This document shows positions 36,201-46,760 of a stretch of 64,000 bases of DNA, piece by piece. Positions within the stretch are counted from its first letter, which is position 1, and each line of letters begins with the position of its first letter. The notes below the pieces were generated by a model, which was not told where the DNA came from, did not search any database, and saw only the letters and a program-made list of their open reading frames with translations. This stretch comes from Sitta carolinensis. Taxonomy: Eukaryota > Chordata > Aves > Passeriformes > Sittidae. The DNA lies in the NCBI GenBank assembly GCA_032173965.1, contig JAVUNC010000006.1, forward strand, positions 33,761,870-33,825,869, written 5' to 3'. The translations under genes were made by a program, and so were the position numbers.

Positions 36201-39200
36201 ACCAATGTATTTTTTAAGTAGAAGTGCACTTCTGTAGCATGAGCTCTGAAAATGGAGATAAGAGTTCTTAATGAATGTATTTTATAATGTTCAAGGTTTG
36301 AACAACAAGCCCTTTCATGTGTCTCTATCAGCTGGATGTCATGTAAATCTCTTCCTTGGTCCTTTTTCTTCTCTACCCAACAGAACTGAAACAGGGATAG
36401 GCAGATTGGACTCCCCTGACCCCTTCATTATGCCTTGGTTTGTCACTACACAGAGCTTTCTTTTTAAATGCTCTCCTGAATCAAGATCTTAGAATGAGCA
36501 TTTTACCTGACTGTAGTATGAACATTCCAATTTGCTCATGTTACCATTCAATTTCACCTTACTGCATACAGTATTGCTAATACTGTCCAAATCCACACTG
36601 TGTAAGAAATGTAATAACTTGTAGAAAGAGGAAATTGGTGAGGTACCTTTTAGTTATTTGTATTTGATGTGTTTATTTGTATTACTGTAAATTAGACAAG
36701 AGTCTGAGGAATAAATGTATCAATATTATGGTGTCATCTGTTACACAATAGCAGCTTGTGTAAGTACCTAAGTACCTTCTTTTGTTCTGCAGACTGTTGA
36801 TGAGAAATCTCTTTATTGGGCATTTTCATACTCCAAAAAATAAACGTCTTGAAGTGTTAAGGTTAATGGGAAGTATCTTGGGACTAAAAAAGGAGGAACT
36901 TGATCAGGTAATACTTTGCAGAAAACTAGCACTTTTCTTTTAATTTTCTCTTTTTTTTTTTCTTTTCTTCCCTTTTTTTTTTTTTTTTTCTTTTTCTTTC
37001 ATTTCACCTTTTTTATGTGGGACTTTTTATATGATGATCTTAATCTTTCAATAACATTGCTTTAATAGGGTAGATGTCATTTTGCTGAGAAATGCTAATG
37101 CAGAAAGAAAAGGATTTAACTTTTGTTGTTAGTATAGAGTTGTGTAGAGTTGCTGTAATATATCAGTTACAGAAAAGTAAGCCTGTTATTTATGTACCAG
37201 TAGTTATTGTGAAAAATGTGAGGCTTATGCTTTTAAATAAAGAGCCAGGATTCTAGACTGCCAGTCTTTGGGAGGTTGGTAATATAGTTTTGACAATAAT
37301 AAAACCATTTTTTTCTCTCTAAGACTGACACATTGTTATGTGGCATTGCAGCTCATGTTTATTCACTTTATTTTATGTGGTGCTTTATTTATTTGCTAAC
37401 TTTGTTTTCTTTAAATGCCTCTCTAGTTATTATCTGAAGAGCAAAGAGGAGTTACAAGATGGGTGACAGGCTGGCTTGGTGGAGGAGCTGGGTCAAAGAG
37501 TGTTCCTAGTACACCTTTAAGACCAACTCACCAGAACATTTTTAATAGTGTAAGAATTAATCATTCATTCTCTTGATTTGAGTGGAAAACTGGGGAATTT
37601 GCATATTAATGCTCATGTTTGGCTCATCAGTATATTGAGCTTCATTTAGTGATGCTGTTGTATTTTGCTTTAATTGTTTTGTGCAACTGCTTTGGCAAAA
37701 GGTTTTTTCCTGCACTAAGGAACTATGTAGACATTGAGAATTGTACATTGTTAAGTCTTAGACAGGACAATTACTGTTCTGCTGGTTCCTGGCATCTCTC
37801 TTCTTACAGTATGGACTTCATCTTGCAAGCTAGGAATGCTGGAAGTTAAATATATGTGAAAGTATAGAATTCCACAGTACTCAACAGTATTAGAAGACTG
37901 TGACATTGTATTTTGGTGACTGTGTTCCCATATGTCCTTTAAATTTAAATTGAAAGCTTTTTCAGCTGCTGCAGTTAGTGCCTCTTATGTACAGCATATA
38001 ATACTGATATTTTAAGTTTTCAAATACTGTAAAGCAGCAGATCTCACAGCATCATCCATGGGAGCAGAGCAGCTCTGGAACTTTCCATTTTGCAGGCCAA
38101 GGACCAAGCACTGAGGGACTGGAGTTTTGGGATTAACTTTGGTTTTTTGCTCAGCTGAGCTAGAAATGTTGAGAATGGATTCCTGTAAGTCATCTTGAAG
38201 TGTAGGGATTGTTTTTTTCCCCCTAAAATAGTGCAGGCACATAGGCCACTAAAGGACTGTGGTTTGATTAACTAAAGAACTAAAAGAGAAAAATGAATGC
38301 TTTTCTATTAATAGTACAGGCTTTAATAAGCCAGATTTTAATCTTGTCATGCTACTGACACCTTAGTCATTCCATACTTCCTTTATTTGAGATTCTTTGT
38401 GAAATAAAGCATACATAGGCTTTAAGAGAAAAGATTGGGTTTTATGTGTTTCTGGAGGAGAGATTGGTTGAGCAAAGGAAATATTGTGACGTCAGGAATA
38501 GCATAGAATTCTTGAAATAACTGGCTTAAATCAAGGATGGAACCATGGTAAAGTATGTGTGTTATTTTTAGAGTTTATCAGTTTCATATGTATGCCTCTT
38601 AGTGAGACAACAGCAAAGAGTGTGTTTTGAAAATAAATAGCATTGTCACTCACTGAGGACTGCTTAGTACAAGACTAAGTACAGGTATAAAACTGATCGC
38701 GGGCTGTTGACAGCTTTTTATTTTATGTATGTGTGTATTTTTGACTTAGTGCTTTTCACCAGAGCATCAGCGAAATATAATAACTAGTACCTTCTCATAG
38801 TCTTTTTCAGAACTGTTTGTGAAATTCCTTGAAACTGAATCTTGCCCAAGCCTTCCCCACCCAAGCTCTCTGTTCATCACATGAAACCTTTAGGAGCAGC
38901 AGGAACTGCTAAAAATAGCAGTACTCCACCCAACAGTCAAATGCAAGGTAACATTTGCATCTTTACATAGAACACAAAAAACTTAGGGTACAATTTTCAA
39001 GAGGATTTTAATGATTCTGTGCTTTTTCACTTGTAAATTATGAACTTGATTTCTTCTCCCCAAACATATCCTACTTTGTCTTTTTTTTTTTTTTTTTTCA
39101 ATTCTTCTCCTATCTCTCCTTCCCACTGCATCTGTACTTCACTTTCTAAACTCTCAATACAGAGGGACCAAATCCCCTTCGATGTGGGAAATATTTAACA

Positions 39201-40509
39201 GCTCCTGTTAGAGCCAAACAGTTGCTGTGTAGACAACTTCGTATGGTGTAGCAGTGAACCCAGTCTTGATTTTCAGCATTCTGTTGATCAGCTTGTGTTG
39301 CAGTGAGTGAAGAATGCAAGTAATACAGCTTTGCAGTGTCTCTGGTGTGTAGAACCTGGTTGCTCAGAGAAGACCAAAATAAAGTCAGTTAAGTGTATGG
39401 CCTAGCATGAAATCTCTGTAAGCTGTTCAGGAGTGCTGACTTCGATTTTTTTCTAAGACAGAGAACAGTTCAGCTTATATTATGCATGTTAAATGAATGT
39501 ACTTTTGTCTTAAGTAATTTACGGTTCAAATCTTCAATTTAACTGGTCCAGTTGGTTCTTAATTTTTTTACATGTGTGTAAGACATCACCTTATTATAGG
39601 CCTGCTGGTTTGCAGAAGCTTGTTTTGTTTGAAACTTAACTGTAAACTCAAAAGAAATTAAAACAAAAAAACACCAAATACAAAACCCCTACATATTATA
39701 TGTATTACAGAGATAGAAAGAGATGCTAAATACCCTCTTTCAATTCACCTAAAGTAGTTGGATCTTACAAAGTGCTTTTTATTTATGGGGGTTTTCTTGG
39801 GGCTGACCCTGGGGAAGCTTTGCCATGTTTTGGGAAACCTTCCTGTACTCTGCATCCTAGTGCATGTGCCAGGGCCCTTACACCTCTGCACAGTGCTGGA
39901 GTCAGTGTGACAGATAATTCAAGTCTGGCATTGCAAAGGTGAAGTGAACTGCAAAGGGTGTTCATGTTGCCTGTCAGATGTGCACATTCTTTTTGGTAGC
40001 TTGAGCTGTTACAGAATTTTGGTGGTGGACTTGGCATTGCTGGATTAACAGTTGAACTTGATTTTAAGAATCTTTCCAACTTAAACAATTCTTTGGTTCT
40101 TTGACAGTTGTCAGAGACAATAAAAGTCTTTGAGGGTGTCTACAGTCCATGGCAAGGAGACTTCCAAGGACTTATATGTTGCAGAAGTAATAGGCAATTT
40201 TAGAATGTCTTTCTGAAGAAATGCTGAAAAATTGGATAGATTTAGGAATGCTTTTTAACAAAGTGTTTTCATTGTTGGTTTGGTTTTTTTTATATTCCAG
40301 ATTCTCCAGTCTCGGGAATGGGTAGAAGACCAGATGCAAATCCATTTTTAGCACCTCGATCTGCAGCAGTGCCTCTCATAACACCAGCTAGTAGTTCTGG
40401 GCATCTGCTCATGAAACCTATTTCTGATGCATTGCCTACTTTTACACCACTGCCAGTGTCCCCTGATGCCAGCGCTGGTGCTGTGTTAAAAGACCTCCTA
40501 AAACAATAG
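14903..40509 (+). CDS. TRIP11: GMAP-210 golgin (TRIP11), 20 coding exons, frame broken in assembly
   Basis: Complete gene for the cis-Golgi golgin GMAP-210, a long homodimeric coiled coil that tethers small, highly curved vesicles and helps Golgi-to-cilium traffic through IFT20. It reads 1951 residues after allowing for five missing bases; human has 1979. N-terminal residues 1-38 form the ALPS amphipathic helix ([12 protein letters not shown], rich in Gly/Ser/Leu). Nearly everything to about residue 1730 is heptad-rich coiled coil, and residues about 1740-1795 are the GRAB region that binds Arf1. The start lies in a perfect GCCGCCATGG context. All 20 exons have GT-AG introns with matching phases. 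The four breaks in exon 10 and one in exon 19 are single-base losses, and sequence on both sides aligns to the human protein. Loss of GMAP-210 is lethal in mammals (achondrogenesis 1A), so assembly error is favoured over decay. Identification is firm. Confidence 0.96.
15042..17445 (+). other. TRIP11 intron 1
   Basis: The first ~150 bases continue the CpG island, the rest is AT-rich. No repeat family or RNA gene recognised. Confidence 0.7.
17446..17522 (+). CDS. TRIP11: TRIP11 exon 2
   Basis: 77 nt encoding [20 protein letters not shown] and AAQKFE, matching the start of the coiled coil in human though less conserved. Acceptor tttttcag, donor gtaaga. Confidence 0.9.
18469..18579 (+). CDS. TRIP11: TRIP11 exon 3
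   Basis: 111 nt, phase 0 at both ends, encoding [20 protein letters not shown] to YRNQLQQKE. Closely parallels human [15 protein letters not shown]. Confidence 0.94.
19646..19921 (+). CDS. TRIP11: TRIP11 exon 4
   Basis: 276 nt, phase 0 at both ends. Encodes [17 protein letters not shown], an Ala/Thr-rich break in the coil, then the conserved [20 protein letters not shown] and [10 protein letters not shown]. Donor gtgagt. Confidence 0.95.
20052..20077. repeat. perfect inverted repeat in TRIP11 intron 4
   Basis: Arms tgtccttaatc (20052-20062) and gattaaggaca (20067-20077) form an 11-bp stem with loop acat, 130 nt after exon 4. Confidence 0.88.
20749..20817 (+). CDS. TRIP11: TRIP11 exon 5
   Basis: 69 nt encoding [20 protein letters not shown] then VVK. 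Matches human [19 protein letters not shown]. Acceptor tttttcag, donor gtaaga. Confidence 0.94.
21508..21673 (+). CDS. TRIP11: TRIP11 exon 6
   Basis: 166 nt encoding [20 protein letters not shown] through [20 protein letters not shown] to LEDRLQQ. Phase 1 at the end fits exon 7. The donor reads aag/gtctct, which departs from the usual gtragt at several positions. Confidence 0.92.
21674..23544 (+). other. TRIP11 intron 6
   Basis: 1.9-kb intron with a + oriented CR1 3' end near its start (about 22100-22300). Nothing else recognised. Confidence 0.7.
22100..22300 (+). repeat. CR1 LINE fragment, 3' end, sense to TRIP11
   Basis: Contains tggaaatgttcatggccaga, ccacctgatctagtgggtgg and catccctgcctatg, and ends in the CR1 terminal octamer attctatg at 22293-22300. 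The other CR1 copies in the window lie in the opposite orientation. Confidence 0.85.
23545..23907 (+). CDS. TRIP11: TRIP11 exon 7
   Basis: 363 nt coiled-coil exon from [19 protein letters not shown] to [13 protein letters not shown]. Weaker similarity to human than its neighbours, but the end (SLQQALxEAENEI) fixes the alignment. Acceptor ctattttag, donor gtacta. Confidence 0.92.
24588..24628 (+). CDS. TRIP11: TRIP11 exon 8
   Basis: Small 41-nt exon encoding [14 protein letters not shown], almost the same as human DAENEIMRLSSLNQ. Acceptor cctttatag, donor gtaaag. Confidence 0.92.
25596..25799 (+). CDS. TRIP11: TRIP11 exon 9
   Basis: 204 nt encoding [19 protein letters not shown] to [20 protein letters not shown]. 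The acceptor read here is attttgag/gga, unusual in having G before AG; cttgag/aag at 25605 would give a product three residues shorter in the same frame. The right end aligns firmly with human. Confidence 0.88.
26589..26628 (+). repeat. T40 homopolymer upstream of TRIP11 exon 10
   Basis: About 40 uninterrupted T, ending 74 nt before the giant exon's acceptor. Could be an expanded pyrimidine tract or the tail of an antisense retrotransposon insertion; no body sequence is recognisable. Confidence 0.9.
26703..29728 (+). CDS. TRIP11: TRIP11 exon 10, giant coiled-coil exon with four frame breaks
   Basis: 3026 nt from [13 protein letters not shown] to [11 protein letters not shown], corresponding to the very large exon of mammalian TRIP11. 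Frame changes occur at 27306-27308, 28425-28432, 28455-28458 and 29223-29225. Each is repaired by one added base, and 3026+4 = 3030 is exactly 1010 codons, in phase with both neighbours. Between the breaks the translation follows human closely ([45 protein letters not shown]-like segments), with no substitution stops. Confidence 0.94.
29939..30079 (+). CDS. TRIP11: TRIP11 exon 11
   Basis: 141 nt, phase 0, encoding [19 protein letters not shown] through [20 protein letters not shown]. Nearly identical to human. Acceptor ttcaacag, donor gtacca. Confidence 0.95.
30239..30279 (+). repeat. T41 homopolymer upstream of TRIP11 exon 12
   Basis: About 41 uninterrupted T, ending 45 nt before exon 12. 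Length is likely variable between individuals and hard to sequence. Confidence 0.9.
30325..30518 (+). CDS. TRIP11: TRIP11 exon 12
   Basis: 194 nt encoding [20 protein letters not shown] through [20 protein letters not shown]. The acceptor (ctacacag) lies 46 nt after a T41 run. Donor gtagtc. Confidence 0.95.
31474..31637 (+). CDS. TRIP11: TRIP11 exon 13
   Basis: 164 nt encoding [20 protein letters not shown] through [18 protein letters not shown]. Strongly conserved with human. Acceptor ttcattaag, donor gtaagt. Confidence 0.95.
31961..32064 (+). CDS. TRIP11: TRIP11 exon 14
   Basis: 104 nt encoding [20 protein letters not shown] then [15 protein letters not shown]. Acceptor aatcctttag, donor gtaggc. 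Confidence 0.94.
32304..32403 (+). CDS. TRIP11: TRIP11 exon 15
   Basis: 100 nt encoding [20 protein letters not shown] and [13 protein letters not shown], matching human [21 protein letters not shown]. Followed by the longest TRIP11 intron (3.5 kb). Confidence 0.95.
32404..35914 (+). other. TRIP11 intron 15
   Basis: 3.5-kb AT-rich intron. I see no repeat, RNA gene or hidden exon in it. Short open frames near 35125-35477 match nothing I know. Confidence 0.6.
35915..35996 (+). CDS. TRIP11: TRIP11 exon 16
   Basis: 82 nt encoding [20 protein letters not shown] and STEGKVDK, the entry to the GRAB region. Acceptor catttgtag, donor gtaagt. Confidence 0.95.
36793..36907 (+). CDS. TRIP11: TRIP11 exon 17 (GRAB, Arf1-binding region)
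   Basis: 115 nt encoding [20 protein letters not shown] and [18 protein letters not shown]. This is the GRIP-related Arf-binding segment conserved in GMAP-210 proteins. Confidence 0.96.
36938..37001 (+). repeat. polypyrimidine low-complexity tract
   Basis: Nearly pure T with scattered C (ctcttttttttttct-type), starting about 30 nt after TRIP11 exon 17. Confidence 0.85.
37427..37549 (+). CDS. TRIP11: TRIP11 exon 18
   Basis: 123 nt, phase 0, encoding [20 protein letters not shown] then [17 protein letters not shown]. The GVTRWxTGWLGGG block is a C-terminal signature of the protein. Two residues (AG) are added relative to human. Confidence 0.96.
38801..38947 (+). CDS. TRIP11: TRIP11 exon 19 (one frame break)
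   Basis: 147 nt beginning [14 protein letters not shown] as in human. At 38855-38858 a run of four C stands where five are needed for [14 protein letters not shown]. Without the base the frame ends at a TGA after SSLFIT. With one base added the exon is 148 nt and joins exon 20 in phase. The tail [18 protein letters not shown] differs from human. Confidence 0.88.
39081..39098 (+). repeat. T18 homopolymer in TRIP11 intron 19
   Basis: Simple T run. Confidence 0.85.
40301..40509 (+). CDS. TRIP11: TRIP11 exon 20 and stop
   Basis: 209 nt encoding [20 protein letters not shown] through [14 protein letters not shown] to VLKDLLKQ and TAG at 40507-40509. This is the conserved C-terminus of GMAP-210. 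Confidence 0.96.
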
Positions 40510-42395
40510 ATGATCTTGTATCAGTATGATGATGGTAGCACTTTAAGGAAAAAGAGAACACTATGATGTATATAATTTACCACAATGAGGCCTTTTGTAA
40601 AAAGTTATGTATTTGACTGTAATTGTACCTTGCTTTTCTTGTACTTACAAACTTATCAGTGCTTCGGAAATTCTAATGGTGGAATGAATAATTGCCTTCT
40701 GTATAGCAGGCATTCATTTTGGGTGTGGGTTAAATATTTAACTGAGAAAAAAAATCTATCTTGTTAGATTGTCACAAGACAAATTAAAGGATTTTTAAAC
40801 CTTAGGTATACTGGGTTGTTTCAGATATGCATATACAGCATTAACTCTTTGGTGTCGAGATCTGTATTTCCATTAAAATTATCTGTCATCTACCTTCAAG
40901 AACTGGAACTAAAAGTACATAAACCACCCAATTAATGGTATTTATTTAATGTACAATTGGACATGTATCTCTCATTTACGAGTTTGATTGCATTTGGGGG
41001 CAATTTGAGGCACATTGATCTCTTTGCACAATGATTCGATACACCACCCCACACTAACAGCTGTTTTCATCAGTCAAACCCATCAGCACCAAGGAGTTAA
41101 CTGTGGAAGTGAGGCTTCACATCCATGTGAAGAGTGGGTTAATTAGCAGTTTATACATTTGCATATATGAAGACACTGTGCTCTAATGGTCCAAGATGTA
41201 TATTTGAGACTTTTTATCCTGCAAGATTTCGTAGATCCAAATATAGACTTAAAGCTTGAACACGTGTATAGAATTAAAAGGGAGGAAGGTGCTTGCTTAT
41301 CTCAAATGTGTAAATAGGTCTTTGTACAACCAAGGCCAAGTCAATTGTTCTGTAAATTTTGCTGTGATAACTTGTACACTTTGTTTAGCAGGTAAAGAAT
41401 GAAGTTGCATACTAAAGAATAAGAGTCATCCTCATAGTGAATCTGAGATAAAATATCTTCAAGTAAAAATGTGTAATTTCTAAGTCTTTTTATATGCCTT
41501 TCCTTGTTAAGTCAGTGTTAAGATATCTGTTGTGCAAGTTCTATATTAGAACTGTCAACCTTCTTCATTTTCATTAAGGTCCTGGATGAAATTGTTTTAA
41601 GAGTTATATTTAAATAAAATTAATTACTGAACTTGTACAGAATCAACCAAAATAATGCAAGAAATCTTTGCATTTATTTATATAGAGGTCAAATAGTGAA
41701 TTTCTTTTGTTGCCTCGAAACCTAGCATAGGTTTTTTTTAATTGCTGAACTTACTTACCTTAAGAGCTGTTTGAAGCCCTTTTCTCCAGTAGAGTAATGT
41801 TTAATGGAAGACTTAGCAAATTTGTAACTGGATTGACCTACCATGTTGGATTTTGATTTTAAATTTTTTACCCCATAATGGACAGTTTGACAGTTTGATT
41901 TCTGAAAAGACAGCAACCACATAATTACCAAAATAAATTCTGTGTTATGTAATAAATGTAATGAGAATCTCAAATTACCTCAGCTGAGACAATTGCAGTT
42001 AGGTACTTCAAATGTACATCTTAATTTATACCGGACTGGAACAGCTACCTTTTTTTCTCTGTAGCAATTATAAAGAAAAGTGAAATCAGATGGCTTCTGT
42101 GCAATCTCTCTTGGTCTTGTAGTCATGTCTGTTTAACGATATATAGCTGCTTTGCAATAAAATTGCCTTTTGGTGAGCCAAAGCAGAAGGAAATGTTTAG
42201 GTTTTAAAAATTATATGACCTACATGTTGTAAATTACAAATGGAGTCATGCTACTCATTATTCTCTGAAGATACTAACTGAGCAGTTCTTAACTTTATTT
42301 CATGCTTTTTTTTTCTTCTTTAACTGCAGAGAACTTAATATGTACACATTTCTCTTTCAGGAAACTTTCTAAATGCCAATAAAGAAAATATAGTA
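40510..42395 (+). other. TRIP11: TRIP11 3'UTR (extent inferred)
   Basis: AT-rich sequence with no other gene. AATAAA signals lie at 41613-41618, 42156-42161 and 42378-42383, so the 3'UTR is about 1.1-1.9 kb depending on the site used. Confidence 0.55.
41613..41618 (+). terminator. candidate TRIP11 polyadenylation signal
   Basis: AATAAA in tttaaataaaattaa about 1.1 kb after the stop. Further signals follow at 42156 and 42378; sequence alone does not decide between them. Confidence 0.4.
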
Positions 42396-43720
42396 AGACC
42401 ATTTATTTGCATGCTGTAAATCAGTTTCATTTATACACTAGGCTATGAGTATGAAGAGGGAAATCTAATACCAAGCGGAGGTACTGAAGAACTTCATTAA
42501 GCTCCTTGAGGGAGAAGAAAATCTACAGCAGAGATACAAAAGGCTTCAGTCCTTAAGTCTTAGGAGGTGAGCTATGTTGAACTATGGAGAAAATTCTCAT
42601 GGCTTAGATGTTTCTGTTCTGAGGCTCATTCCACAGGTCAATTGGTGAGGTTTGATGCTTCGTTAGAAATCAGCTGGCCTCTGTGTTCTGGGCAGTACTT
42701 TTGCACAGAAGAGTGCAGAACTTCATTACTTTCTTTCTTTCTTTGAATGTTTCACAGACCATTACAAACATCCAAGCTTTGTTTTCATTGAACAATTAGT
42801 AGATTTATTTTTTCCTCTAATTTTATTTCTGTGTTTACTTTGCTGTTGATAACTGTTCCATATACAGCTGTCTTACCAGTTTCCCACGTGCACATATGTG
42901 ACTCATGTAGTCTGTCCTCTTAATTGAGTGGGTCTTTCACAGAACAGCATGAGGAAAAAAAAATCTCTGGAATTTATGAACAAGGTGCAGCAGTTGAAGT
43001 TTTTAATTTTTTATTTAACGTAATTGTTTTCTGTGGCTTTTGCAAGGATCAAAAGGTGTCTGGTTCTCCTGGTTTTGGACTAACAAGCTGTCAGTTGTCT
43101 GTACTGGTAAGGTATTAGAATTCTAGTAACAGTTTCATTTTGCAAGTTTGATGTATGGTGGGGAAAATGAAGGTTGGGGTTTTCCATTCTTCTCTTTAGA
43201 CTTTGTGATTTTTTTGCTGTTCTTTGCTTTTCCTGCATTCCATGCAAAGAGAAGGAAGTAACTGGTTGGTCCTTCTAATTGCCACTGTAAAGGAATGCAC
43301 ACTATGGGGTTTGGGAGTTTATGGGGATTTTTTTGGAAGGGGAATGTTGGGGGGTTTTGATTTGGGTTTTTTTTTACTTAAACTTTCCTGCATTACACCA
43401 GCTAATCACAGCAATATAATTTCACACCAGTAACCAGTGTAGAAATAACTGCTTGGGTTTTTTACCAAGTGCCAGTCCCCCTGCATTTTATTATTTTTTC
43501 TTTTTGTCATTCTTGACCATTTTGCATAAGTAGTTACCAATAAGGCAGGCGACCTGGACCACGTATAGGAGTGACTGATGGCTAAAGCAGAAGAGACAGA
43601 ATGGAAGATGCTTACCTTGTAAGTATTTCACATTATCACGTACCTCATGAAAGCTTAGCAATTAATTAAGTCTTCTTATTGCTTGTGTTGATATACTGCT
43701 GGGCTTTTTGGTATTTCTGT

Positions 43721-43978
43721 AGAATCTTAAAATGGCCTGGTTTGGAAGGGACCTTCAAGATCACCCAGTTCCAGCTCCCCTGTCATAGGCAGGGACACCT
43801 TTCACTAGACTGGATTGTTCAAAGCCCCATCCAACCTGGCCTTGAACACTTCAGTGGGGCCATCCACAGCTTCTCTGGGCAACCTGTTCAAATGTCTCAC
43901 CACCCTCACAGTAAAAAATTTCTTTTTAATGTCTAATCAAACTGTACCCTCTTTCAATCTATAGCCTGTGGGAAAAGT
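43721..43978 (-). repeat. CR1 LINE fragment
   Basis: Clear CR1 text on the + strand in reverse: tggcctggtttggaaggga, ccccatccaacctggccttg, cttctctgggcaacctgttc and accaccctcacagt. Least diverged CR1 copy in the window. Confidence 0.9.
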
Positions 43979-45112
43979 GAAAAAATATTATAATATTTCA
44001 GTTATGGTCAACTATTATTAGAGGGTTTTGCCAGTTATTGATAGAAGAGCGTTTAGAAGCCCTGTGACATGTGACATTGCAACAAGGTCTGACAGACTAC
44101 AGACCAATGGTATCAGAAAAACAAATTACTTACACCTATTTTTTGTGTTTGTTAATAAAATGAGTGAGCTGACCCTTGTACCAACAACCCGGAATGTGTA
44201 AAGTACATCTACCTTTTCAGAGAGTTGCCAGGACACTGAATATTAGCCAGTGTCACAGAGGTAGAGGGAATCTTGGCAGTACTGTTAACCCCAAGGTTTT
44301 CATTTTTGTCATCAGACACTGCCTGCATTTCCCCCGGTGAATTTCTGGATGGTCATGCAAGGTGGATTGAATAGCAGCATGATCAGATATGGGAGTACAG
44401 ACCAAGGATGTTTTACAGACTTGAAGCAGCTAAGAACTTTATTTCATGTCACTTATGAAATAGTAGCTATTACCAGCACTGTAGTACAGCCACTTAGTAT
44501 CTAATGTTTGTTGACGGACTAGTCCAAGGGGTTAGGAAAAGAACTGTATAACACATTCCAAGTGCTGCATATTTTTTCAGAGAGCTTTCTGCCAAGGCTC
44601 TCCTACAAGGTGAGCAAAGTCAGATGGTTGATTTTGAGTTAGTACAAATTGACCAGTGGCATCTCCTGACTTGCTAGAATGAGAAGCACTGTTAAACCTC
44701 TGAGAACAGAAAGCCCAAGAGTTATAATGCTTCAAATCTAATTTTTTGTAAATTAGGGAGTAGGGAGCTAAGACTGTTTTAAGGTTTTGAAAATGATTTT
44801 GACCTTTTCAAGGCTGCTGAGAAAGACAGAAGCCACATTAAGTTTGGCAGAGGCATCTGGATTTTTAGCAGTAAATAAAGCTACCCTCATTTGTACAACT
44901 TAGGTAGCCTGAATCCATGAGTTAACTGAATGGTTAGTGTAGTATTGCTAACAAAAATATATTTAGCCTAAGCAACAAAGTGGCAACTGGATGTAAATAG
45001 AGCAGCAGTAAGAGGTAGCAGCAGTTTTGATTAAATCAGGGATAAGAAGTCGCATAAGACTATTAGTTCCTAAATGGGAATAAGCATAAGAGACGTAAAC
45101 TGCAAATATTAT

Positions 45113-45395
45113 TTCACAGAATCCATTGGGTTGGAAAAGACATCTGAGATCTTTGAGTCCAAGCTTTGACCAAACACCTTGTCAACTAGACCATGGCAGT
45201 GTCATTGCTTGACAACCCTTTTCTGTGGAGAAATTCCTCCTGATGTCCAACCTGGACCTTCCCTGGGGCAGCTTGAGGCTGCTGTCCTCTCATCTGGTTG
45301 CTTAGAAGAAGAGACTGACTCCCTCCTGGCTACCACCTCCTTTCAGGTAGTTGTAGAGAGTGATAAGGTTACTTTTTCAAGAGAACAGAGATCAT
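45113..45395 (-). repeat. CR1 LINE fragment, 3' end
   Basis: Starts with cacagaatccattgggttgg (reverse of the CR1 terminus), then caactagaccatggcagtgt, tcctcctgatgtccaacctg and cacctcctttcaggtagttg. Confidence 0.88.
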
Positions 45396-46522
45396 GAGAG
45401 TGATTTCAGACACTATTTGGGCGCAGGTGTCCAAGAAGCTACATAGAGAAAGGGAAATAAAGGATTCAAGTTTCAGCTAGTCATGGAGAAAGCCAACCAC
45501 AGATTGTAAAATTAACCTTTATGTAAAACTGTTTCCTTATCTCCTGCAGTACTTTTCTTTATTGTTAGAAGATATCAAAGTATTTGAATGATGCTTTTGT
45601 TTGCAATAAAAGGGTATTTTCAGAACTAAAAACAAATTACCAAGTTGATTTTCGTTCACCTGTGTGTTTTGGTTTACATGCCATACCATGAGTACAACAC
45701 TAAATTGTAGCAGCAGTAAAACTATAGTAAAGAAGGTGGTTTGGTTGGTAGACCAGAGCATTGAAAAATAGTAATTAAAACTGAAACATTTTCCGGAAAT
45801 AGATTTGGAAAATATTTAGACTGTACTTCATTCTATGCTTAAGTAGTGGGTGCCAATAAAAATGAAGGCAAACAGAACACTGCCTTATTTTTTACAATAG
45901 GAGCGGTAACAGATGTAACAGTTTTCAGCTGACTTAGAGAAGGCTTCTTATAAAACACACAAAAATTTGAGGAGTACAGGATTCTAAAGAAAATGAATGA
46001 GTCATAACTAGAATTGCCAGATCTGTCTGGCCCCAAGTGCAGACTGAACAGCACATTGTCTGCAGAGTGCTCTGGATGAAGGACCTGCAGAGTGCCACTG
46101 CAGGCAGAGGGGTTGCAGGTGGTACCTCTGTCCTTACTGGACTCTGAACAGCACAGCGACTATGGTCTGCTTCCCAGAACCTGCCAAGTAGGCAGGGCTG
46201 GAGATTCAGGGAGCTCTGCACTCTGGCTCTGAAGTTCTCCTGAACTGAATCAGTGGTTCTAACTGCCTTGTATAGGTACTTAAATAGCCTGATGCTTTGC
46301 TGGCAGCCTGAAGCTTTCACTACCCTGGCCAAATGGGACCAGGCAATCTAGTTCATGAAAGGAAAGATTTTCACTAGAAACTCAAGTGGATTTGGCTGGA
46401 GACAGTTTCAATCGCAGGGAGCTAGAGTAAATGCAAAAATAAACCTCTATACCGTGGAACAGAGCTATTTTTCTGATATATGTAGTTCTTAAGGATAGTC
46501 TCCTAGAAAATCTATGCCTAAG

Positions 46523-46760
46523 ATCACAGAATCATTAAGGTTGGAAAAGACCCTTAGGATCATCGAGTCCAACCTTTGATGGATCATCACCACGTCAACT
46601 AGACCGTGGCACTAAGTGACACATCCAGTCATTTCTTCAACACCTCCTGGGTTGACGACTCCACCATCTCTGTGGGCAGTCCATTCCAATGCTTAACAAC
46701 CCTTTCCATGATGAAATTCTTCCTGAATTTCAGTCTCCTGTGCTGTGCTGCTGATTTCCA
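46523..46760 (-). repeat. CR1 LINE fragment, 3' end
   Basis: Starts with cacagaatcattaaggttgg, then caactagaccgtggcactaa, ctccaccatctctgtgggca and ttcttcctgaatttcag. Same CR1 subtype as the copy at 45.1 kb. Confidence 0.88.

Noticed and set aside
14903..40509. TRIP11 as a processed or decayed pseudogene
   Set aside because: Introns, splice sites, promoter, synteny and codon-level conservation are intact; only single-base losses at runs disturb it.
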